A stretch of DNA of 64,000 nt. It comes from Eopsaltria australis (Eukaryota > Chordata > Aves > Passeriformes > Petroicidae). Positions 56,001 through 64,000 of this stretch are shown here, in pieces. The DNA lies in contig JAVTVJ010000469.1 in assembly GCA_034509425.1 (NCBI GenBank), positions 62,001-126,000 on the forward strand. The letters are read 5' to 3'. The notes beneath the pieces are model-generated. The model was not told the DNA's origin. It worked only from the letters and a program-made list of their open reading frames with translations, and made no database searches. Each line of letters starts with the position of its first letter. Position 1 is the stretch's first letter. The translations under genes were made by a program, and so were the position numbers.

Positions 56001-58474
56001 TCTGAAGATGCTCTCTGGTCCAACCAGAAGCATGTTTTAGGTTGACCAAGTCATAAGTAGCAAAAGTAAAAAAGCCTCCCTGAAGGCTGTGAAGGCTCAG
56101 AAGCAGTTGCTAAATTGCCCAGCTGTCACAGTGCAGGCCACGTCTGGGACCCTTGTCCCTCATCAGAGGTAACCCCCACAACTCCAGGGGGAATCTTCAC
56201 ACTCCTGCATCAGCAGTCTCCCACAGGCACACATTCACACTCACTCACCCTCAAACACGACAGCTACACTTTGCCAAAGAAAATGAGAGACACCCGAGGG
56301 ACCCCCACGCAGCTCCAGGCAGCCTTCACTCCCCTCTCAAGTGGAGCTCTATGCAGAGCAGCTGGCAGGAAACTCCTCTGCAAAGACAGTCCCAACCATG
56401 CAGACCTGGGACTAATTTTTTTTGTGTTCAAAGCAGTTCTTGCTGCCATGCAACCCAACTGCAACACAAAATGAAGCTGTAGGAGAAAAGCAAAGGGGGC
56501 AGCACCTTGCTGCCCTCCAAGGATTGCCATTATAGGAACAGAACAAGGAATGCTTTGTTAACCTGCTTTGTGGATGCCAAACTTTGTTGCTGCAGGACTC
56601 GCAGCCCCGCTACAACAGCCCTGCCACACACCCAGAGGAAACACCAGCAGCACGTGCGATGCCCTCAAGTTCATCCCTGCAGCTGCCAACACCAAGCTCT
56701 CTGCCCTGGCACAGACACACAGCACCCCAGGCACAGAGTGTTCCTGGCATACCCCTCTGCCCTCATGGGACACGGCTCTTCCCCTTCTGCACCTGACTAG
56801 AAGCAAGCTGTCCAAGAGGGGAAGGCCAGCTCCCTTCAGCCCCTTTCCACCCGTGCCTGGGCAGCAAGGGAACAGCAGGAGAGGTCCCTGATGCCAGTCT
56901 CAGTCAGGCGACATTGAGCATGTCACAGGAGGGTTCAACACCTGCTGATCAGCAGGCAGCACTCACAGGGTTCTCCCCTCCCCAGAGGTACAGAGAGCAG
57001 CTCTGATCAAACACAAAGAGTGAAGGATCTCTGTCCACTACAGTTTGCATTCCTAAACCGAGTGCAGGGACGCTCCCCACTAATTGGCTTACAGTCATTA
57101 TCTTTGTATCTCACTAATGACAACACTGTAAACTGAATAAAGACTATTTAATATTCTTTAACACAAGAAGACTGACAGTCAAAGCCAGAAAGATGAATAA
57201 AAACTATAAAATTACATCTTTTAAAATAATGCAGCATAAATAAACCATTTAGAATGAGACTGCATTTATTGCAACATTACAGGCTTTTTGGTGGAAGGAG
57301 GGGTTTGGATTTGATTTACCCTGAGTAGGTTAGAATATAGACTCTCAGTTTGATATGAAAAACTATTCTGTTGCGTAACATCTTTTAGTCAAGAAATAGC
57401 CCCGTGCACAAAAAGCTGGCATTGCAGTAGGCTGGAGGCAGAGTCAGGCAGAAATTATATAGCTCATTGGAAAAAAAAAGAAGCATGTATGGACAACTGA
57501 AGGACAGACTCACTGAATTCAAACCGAATTTATGTTGAATCTTTCTCAAAATTTTCTTAAGAGCTGTTCTTCACAAAAGATGAGAGTAACCAGCAAAGGC
57601 ACTGTGCTCCTGATTCAACAGTCCCAGGGGTTAGGATGACAACTTGTTGCTGAACAGAGCCTAAGAAATCAAAGGAGCAGCAGGCACCAACCTGACCACA
57701 CCTGGGACTCACTGTACCCTTCGGAGAGCCAAGAAAACAGACTGGAGCCAGAGCCAGCATTGGCCCCGACTGTGCTTCTATGTTGTGACAGTGTCTGCAA
57801 CACTTAAGTCCTAGTGGAATTCAATGAACTACTAGGGGCACAAAGTACTTGTGCCCTGCTGAAAAAAACTCCTCCAAAGCTCCTGGAGGCTTTAGTAAGA
57901 GCATTAGTACACAGCAAAACCAGCTCCTCACCAGGTATGTGACAATCGCATTCAAATCACACTGCAGATAAACCCTCTCCCACAGCTATGCCATTTCCTC
58001 CCCCCGCAGCCTCCTCTCCTGGGCTCCCCTTTAGTGCATGGTTAGTACAGACATGAGAGACAGAATATTAGAGACCCAAGAAGTTGTAACAAAGACCCAC
58101 TTGCTGCCAGTACCTTAATCACAAACCTAAGTGATGTGCAATTGGAGACAAAGTAACCCCCCTTTTCCTTTTTAAAATCTTTTTGCACACAAGTAACCTT
58201 AATTCTGTGTTCACATATGACAAGCAAAAGTGACAGACAGTGCAGCCAAAACAGTTCATATATAACTTAGCTATTTCATTTTTTTTTTACCTTTTCTTTT
58301 TTTAGATAGAATCTCAAAGGTGGATGTACCCGGGACGTGACTAAGATGACATCTGTGAAGCAGAAATAAGCCACAAAACTTCCAAAGAGGAAGGAATAAG
58401 AATCGATCCTTCAGTTTCTGCTTCTAAGGAGAAGGGTTTTACCCTCCAGGTGCAAAGGAAAATCTGGAACATCT
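53080..58474 (-). other. MTF1: Probable long 3' UTR of MTF1
   Basis: No coding frame is found between the MTF1 stop at 58475 and the convergent neighbour, and the sequence is AT-rich and single-copy-like. Minus-strand AATAAA words occur at 53679-53674 and 53384-53379 and are candidate ends. The human MTF1 mRNA also has a 3' UTR of several kb. The exact end is not determined. Confidence 0.55.
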
Positions 58475-61400
58475 TCACTTAGAGAAGCTGCTATTCAAAC
58501 CAATTTCTTCCTCACCCTGCAGTAGTGCTTCAATTGGAATTATATTAGACGGGGTTTCAGGGCTTTGGAGGGACAAGAAGTCCGATACATCCATGGCACT
58601 TAATGTTTCAGTCTGGGAGTCTGAAGGGTTAACTATCTGACTGCTCTGCCCACCAGGAGGAGGAACAGAGGAGGAAGGAAAGGTCTGAGGCTGCAGCTGG
58701 GAAGCTGGCTGCTCCAAAGCTTTCGAATCAGGTGAGGAACATTCCTTCTTGACGGTGGAGGTGGCTTTGTCCTTGGCAGAGTCTCGGCAGGCACACTGGC
58801 ACTGGCAGGCCTCCTCCTGCTTTATGATAATAACAGGAACGCTGAGACCAATCTGCTGAACAGGGTTTCCTGAAGGTGAAACAAAGACAAAACACAATGC
58901 AACTACATAATTTCACAGCAGGGAGAGAGAAATCAGCTTTGATAAATTAGTTCAGTGTCACGCTTACCTGTGTTACCAGCTACTGGTAATGCAGTGGTAA
59001 AAAACACCTTTTCTACTACTTTTGGAACTTGTGGCTTTAAAGAAAAAAAAACAAACAAGAAAAAAGTGTGAATTGACTCCAATCAAATTTCTGTTGTTCA
59101 AATTCTAAGCAGCTATGCACATATTCCAAAGAGACACAGAGGAAAACTGGGCTCAAAGTATGGTTTTAGTGGTCCTTAAGACTGGGCATAACATCCCCTG
59201 CATTATTTGCTGGTGAACTCAGCTTGCGGGCTTTGACAATTCAATGACTGAATTCTTAAACACTGCTGTGTGCTCCCACTCCCTGTACCTGCAGGCACTC
59301 ACTCGTGTCCCCCTGCAGCTGAGAGCCTAAAGTGGCACCAATACTGTCAAAGAGAAAACTCCTTAAGTTTCAGCTATCCAGATTTACTGGAAAACCACAA
59401 ACATTCTCTTTTCAGAAAAACTCTTTTCATTATCAGTCTAAATTAGGCAGAGACAGAGATTACAAAATGCCTAAACACAGCCTTTACAGAGTTTTTTGTG
59501 CTTCTATGTGTTAAAAGTAATAGATTAAGGCCCATGTATATCCTCAGGCCTAGATAAACACACTGACAGCTGCTGGCAGAAGTCCACCACAGGGGGAAAG
59601 GGGAAAGCAAGATCTTTCTGCACCCTGGGCTTCTCTGTGCTCCTACTATTTCCCTGTCTATTCTAAAGGCTGCATTGGTGACATGCATCCACACTAACAT
59701 GACAAGTATTACAACACACTGCATACTGGGGTTTTTCTTAAAGGTTTGACCCCCTCCCTTTTCAAAAGCTCAAACACTGGGTATTTCAAAAAGGGCTCTA
59801 GGAGGAATGGTTCAAATTGTTCCAAAGCCATGCTGGATGTACTGACCATTTGTTCTTGGCTTTGTGGGGAACCAGTGGCACCATTTAAGATCCATTGTAA
59901 GTTCTGCTCTCCCATGACAATGCTGGACTGCAGAATGGCGGTGCTTGGAGAAGGAGTAATGGTTATAGTGGGGTTACTGGTCAGAACAGGGTTTGCACCC
60001 ACAGGCACAGTCTGAACCACAGCTGGCAGGGGCTCGGCGGCACTCGGGGCTGGTGGGGCAGGAGCCCCAGCAACCACGGACAGTCCCTGCACCATGGGCT
60101 GCGGTGGCGGCTGGGCATGCTGCAGGAAGTCTTGGTGACTGCCTGCAAACGGTGTGCTGTGAGGAACAGGCACTTCTGGGGATTGTAAAACAGTTGCAGG
60201 ATTCCCAAACGCAGCTGGCTGTGAGCTGGGTGCTATGGAGGAGGGAGCAGCAGGTGCTGCTGAGGCTTGCAGCGCTGCCTGTGCAGGTTCAGGGAGGCCA
60301 AGCTGCAGGACCAGGGGAAGGGACAACGAGGCTGCATCTCCTGCTGGGGGAGGGACCGCAGGCACCGAGTCCGCATCGCCGTTAAACCCTTTAGTCAAGG
60401 CAGCTGCTGAAAGAGAAACAGAAAAAACATAGATACATCTGTTCTCATTAGGTCTGAATAAACTGCTTTTTCAATGAACTTATCGGCTAGCTGACGGATT
60501 TTTGCCAAGTAAAGCATTACCACGTTCCTAACTTCAAGCTAGTGCTCAAAAACAACCCTAAGCAGTGAAATCTAAAAGTAGCTGCAAATTCAGGAAGTTC
60601 AAGCTGTACACTGAGCCTGATCAGGCTCATCAGCTCTCTCTAATAAGCCTTTTATCAGCCAGGTTGTGCAGCAACTTCAAGAGGGAACCTTGAAAACAGG
60701 ATCACATGGACTGTCTGAGAGCTCCAATGCAGGACAGTGTGCTGGGTCACCTCTCCTGTCACTGAGTGTCACGCTGTCTGTGAACACCATGCATCCCAAC
60801 ACCAGTGAATTTCAACACTGAAGACAAAGTTCTTTTTGCTCTTAGAGTTATGTTGGGCATTAAGCTTCAGTCTGAAACGCTGAATTCAGTACATGCATGC
60901 AGAGCTGTCAAAAAGTTCTCTTTAATAGTAGTGCAGATACAACTGGTATACCTCTCTGCTGAGAGTCATCCTGGTTTACAGTGTGGTCTGGGCTCTGAAA
61001 TATTGACTCAAAGATGCTTGCTGGTGAGATTGTGCTGAGGTCCTTTCCATGTGTCTGACAAACAGAAAACAAAGAGGAAGACATCACACAATGTTGTATC
61101 TCAGGTCTCCACAAACTGCACAAACCCCGTGTGCATGTCAGAAACACTCCTCCAATAAACCAGCCATATATGGCAACATATATTACTTACATGCTGTAAA
61201 TTCACACCAAGTTTAAATTACCCATAATCAAATTTACCAACATAATGAGAAAATCCTTACAAAAATAAGTAACTTCTTCAAAAGTAAAATATATTCCTCT
61301 GCATCCACATTTTGTTTAACCCTTACTTCTTGCAGTACTCCATCAGAAACAGAAACAGACATTAATTGGCTGTTTGAAGAGCCTTTTTGGGAGCAGAAAA

Positions 61401-63710
61401 AATAGCTCCATTTAGATTGTATCCTGGACTGTGCAATTCTAGTCACCCACATAGCTCAGGGAGCAGAATATACACAAGAGCTGCATCCTGCTCCCATGCC
61501 ACAGCACAAAGAACAACACAAGTCTCCTCAGCATCTTCTTTTCCTCTATGTAAAATCTAAGCTCAGCCAACACTTATCAAGAAGCAAGAACGCTGTTTTA
61601 GTAAAATCAGATGCAGAGCCTTCAACAGCAGGTTGAACTAAGCACTGCACATTTTGGACGACAAAATCAAAACTCAAATGAGGATGAGACAATTCCAGGA
61701 CAATAACTCACTGGATTAGAGTTCTCCCGCAATTCTGAATCTGTTGATATGAGGCTTAAATCACTTAGACAAAGTGAGTGACTTGTATCCTGTGAAGAAG
61801 AAAATCAATTTGAATTATATATTAAAAGAAAAATGGCAGAAATGTTTTAAATTACTTGTTAGAGGCCATGCTCTGCTAATATAGGACCCAGGTCTCAGTT
61901 CTAAAATCAAAGGAGCAAGATTTTTAAGCAAAGGATATTTAGTAATTATCAAGGATTGTTAACATCTCCGTCAAAGTACTCCCAAAAAGTCATAAAACCC
62001 CGAATTTTAAATTAGCATAGGAACAAATCAGCTTTAGAAAATAAAATTAAACCTGCACAGTTAGTATTTTTAGTTAGTATCTATTTTACTTCACATGTTT
62101 ACCCCACAGTATTGATTCCAACTGAAGCACACACAAGAAAAGCAGCCTGATGGATACAACTGCCCACATGCACGCGCGGCAAAGTGAGCACTTAACAATC
62201 CCCTTTGAAAATCCCAGTCTTAAATGTTACACCTTAAGAATAAGCTACAGACCAAATGATTTCTTCCCCCAGGTATGGTTTATACCCACCTAACACAGAA
62301 GTGCTACTAACCTCAGACACATTGTTATTGGGAAGTGCATTATTGGTATGTCCCTTCTCATGACCTTTCATGTGACTCTTGAGACTGTACTGGGTACTGA
62401 AAGTCTTCTCACAACCATTGCTGGGACAGAAGAAGGGTTTCTCCCCTAGAGGCAGCACAGAACACATTGAATGGACTTAAAAACATCCTGTCAGACACAC
62501 TTTTAAAGCACCTGGGAGAGCAGTATTTGATACAAACAAGATATTTAATGCCCTTTCACACATTCAGTATTCCTGGGAGTCCTGCAGGTGAGTGCTTCCA
62601 TTCACCATGGGAACTGACACACAACACAATATTTGTTTGTTATGCATCGTTACTGATACATTTGTGAGAACACGTTTGTTGAACTCAAAAAAGCATAAAT
62701 ATAACTGCATAAATGGAAAATCTGGATTGGTCTGACACAGGTGCAGGAGTTTGCACTTGGCCTTTTTAAACTCATGAGGCTCACATGGGCACACTCCTCC
62801 AGCCTGCAAAGGTCTCTCTGGATGCCATCCCCTCCCTCACACCTGAGCCACTCAGCTCAGTGTCACTCCCATATTATATGTAACTATAAATTCCTATTAG
62901 GATTCTGAGAGTTAGTATAAACTGAATAAGCTCAATTAAAGAAAATGTTTAAAAAACCAACATAGAACTTACCAGTATGTGTTCTAACATGTGTTTTGAG
63001 GTGGTGGCTTGCAGCAAAAGCCTTCCCACAGCCATCATGCTCACACCTGAATGAGGCATCACAGGAGAGTCAGCAACAGCTCCCTTCAATGCGTTAGCTA
63101 CAACCTTAAATCATTCTTTGATTTAAGTGCCTGGGCGCTAGAAAGCAGGCCCAAAGTTAAGCTCTGTTAGCAACCAGGTATCTCCCAGCAGCTGCTGTGC
63201 ATGCTACACAGATCATAGCAGGGCTCCGAGTAGGACTTTAAAATCCAAGCACAAAGACAGCATTTGGGGGGTCTCCTTCATGGAATACACACTTGCATCC
63301 CAACACAGAGCATCAACGTGTTTTAAAAGATGCTCATCATGGCATAGGTTTATGTTTAAGGAACTATATTAACTATTCTTGTCTTTTAGGACAATCACTG
63401 CACCCTCTGTTAAAGGTAGCTGTGGGAGCTTGAGAACAAACATGCTCCAATGCCAGCCAGCCACCTTCACCGATTTCTCAGGAGAACACCATTCCATTCA
63501 GAGCAGAACAGCTGCTTTTTGGCACAGGTGCCTCATTACCAGAGCCACAGGAGTCAAAACTGCCAGCCAGCAACTCACCGAAATGGCTTTTCTCCTGTGT
63601 GTGTTCGAATGTGCTTCCTCAGGTCACTGTGCGTTGTGAAGTATTTGCTGCAGCCTTCTGATTCACAGTTAAATGTTTTCCCTGTGTGAAGCCTTTGATG
63701 TGCTTTCAAC
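58475..63710 (-). CDS. MTF1: Metal-regulatory transcription factor 1, eight 3' coding exons
   Basis: Exons (minus): 63710-63579, 63046-62973, 62445-62312, 61789-61712, 61054-60952, 60406-59847, 59034-58968 and 58869-58475. All are in phase with AG acceptors and GT donors, giving 513 residues plus stop; upstream exons are outside the window. Zinc fingers seen: the end of finger 3 ([13 protein letters not shown]), finger 4 ([15 protein letters not shown]), finger 5 ([15 protein letters not shown]) and finger 6 ([15 protein letters not shown]). Then come an acidic/Ser-rich part ([16 protein letters not shown]), a Pro/Ala-rich activation region and [20 protein letters not shown]. The Cys cluster CQCQCAC, needed for metal-induced activity in mammals, follows, and the conserved tail ends [18 protein letters not shown]. 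MTF1 binds metal response elements and induces metallothionein and zinc-exporter genes in response to zinc and cadmium. One short exon differs from human at its edge (RENSNP joined to THGKDLS). Confidence 0.95.
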
Positions 63711-64000
63711 CTAAAAAACATGTCAAAAAAATCCCTCTTAGGACTGGTAGGATAAGACAGTCCTGGCTTGAGGCAAGCAAGCCATTCTTTCAAATGTGCA
63801 GGACAGGATCAAAGGCTTAACATATCCTGAGCAGAAGGTAATGAGCTCATGAAAGTGACTGCTATCAGTTCCAAAGTCCTCCAAAAAGTCTGAGAGACCC
63901 TCGTGTCCATGCACCATCTTCAATGCTGTTGGAATATAAAGAAGTTAAGCATGTCACCACAGTTCTGTCATCCTACCCTTTGGACAGCATTGCCATGCTT

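Overview
The window looks like nuclear DNA from a bird, probably a passerine. It has spliced vertebrate genes with GT-AG introns, a CR1 LINE, a class II endogenous retrovirus (ERV) with a Lys-type primer site, an olfactory receptor of the kind expanded in birds, and a PIM-type kinase locus in several copies, as is common in songbirds. No bacterial, plasmid or CRISPR content was seen.

Left part (1-34.8 kb): repeat-rich, low in conserved genes. 1-2747 is the 3' half of a decayed ERV (dUTPase, env TM, probable LTR). A GTGACAC minisatellite follows, then a GC-rich stretch, then an olfactory receptor on the minus strand broken by one frameshift (4806-5728). 8595-23414 is framed by an inverted repeat of about 1.3 kb. 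Each arm leads into GA/CT simple-sequence DNA on its inner side. Between the arms lie a solo LTR, a TGACCACACC minisatellite of about 1 kb, an isolated PIM last exon, a CR1 fragment and about 1.7 kb of a 150-200 bp tandem repeat. An apparently intact five-exon PIM-like kinase gene (28332-30447, minus) follows, with several decayed PIM exons around it. The PIM flank with its CR1 has been duplicated (16.4-17.7 kb and 31.1-32.8 kb). A solo LTR with a perfect 5-bp target duplication interrupts only the second copy.

Middle (34.8-50.2 kb): AT-rich DNA without recognised genes, containing one recent, nearly full-length provirus (37748-46398). It has about 99% identical LTRs, a 6-bp target duplication, a PBS, gag/pro/pol in three successive -1 frames, env and a PPT. 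All main genes except pro are broken by stops or frameshifts.

Right part (50.2-64 kb): a conserved block matching human 1p34.3. YRDC (minus, five exons) starts 70 bp from a divergent small gene resembling C1orf122 (plus), and MTF1 (minus, the last eight coding exons, with a long 3' UTR) lies tail to tail with it. YRDC makes the threonylcarbamoyl-AMP used for tRNA t6A. MTF1 is the zinc-responsive transcription factor. The 5' exons of MTF1 lie beyond the window.

I found no convincing previously undescribed system. The most unusual structures are the large inverted repeat, the provirus with mixed lineage signals, the LTR insertion that can be dated against its empty paralogous site, and an in-frame TGA in the C1orf122-like gene. 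All positions come from reading by eye; identities and copy counts are approximate.
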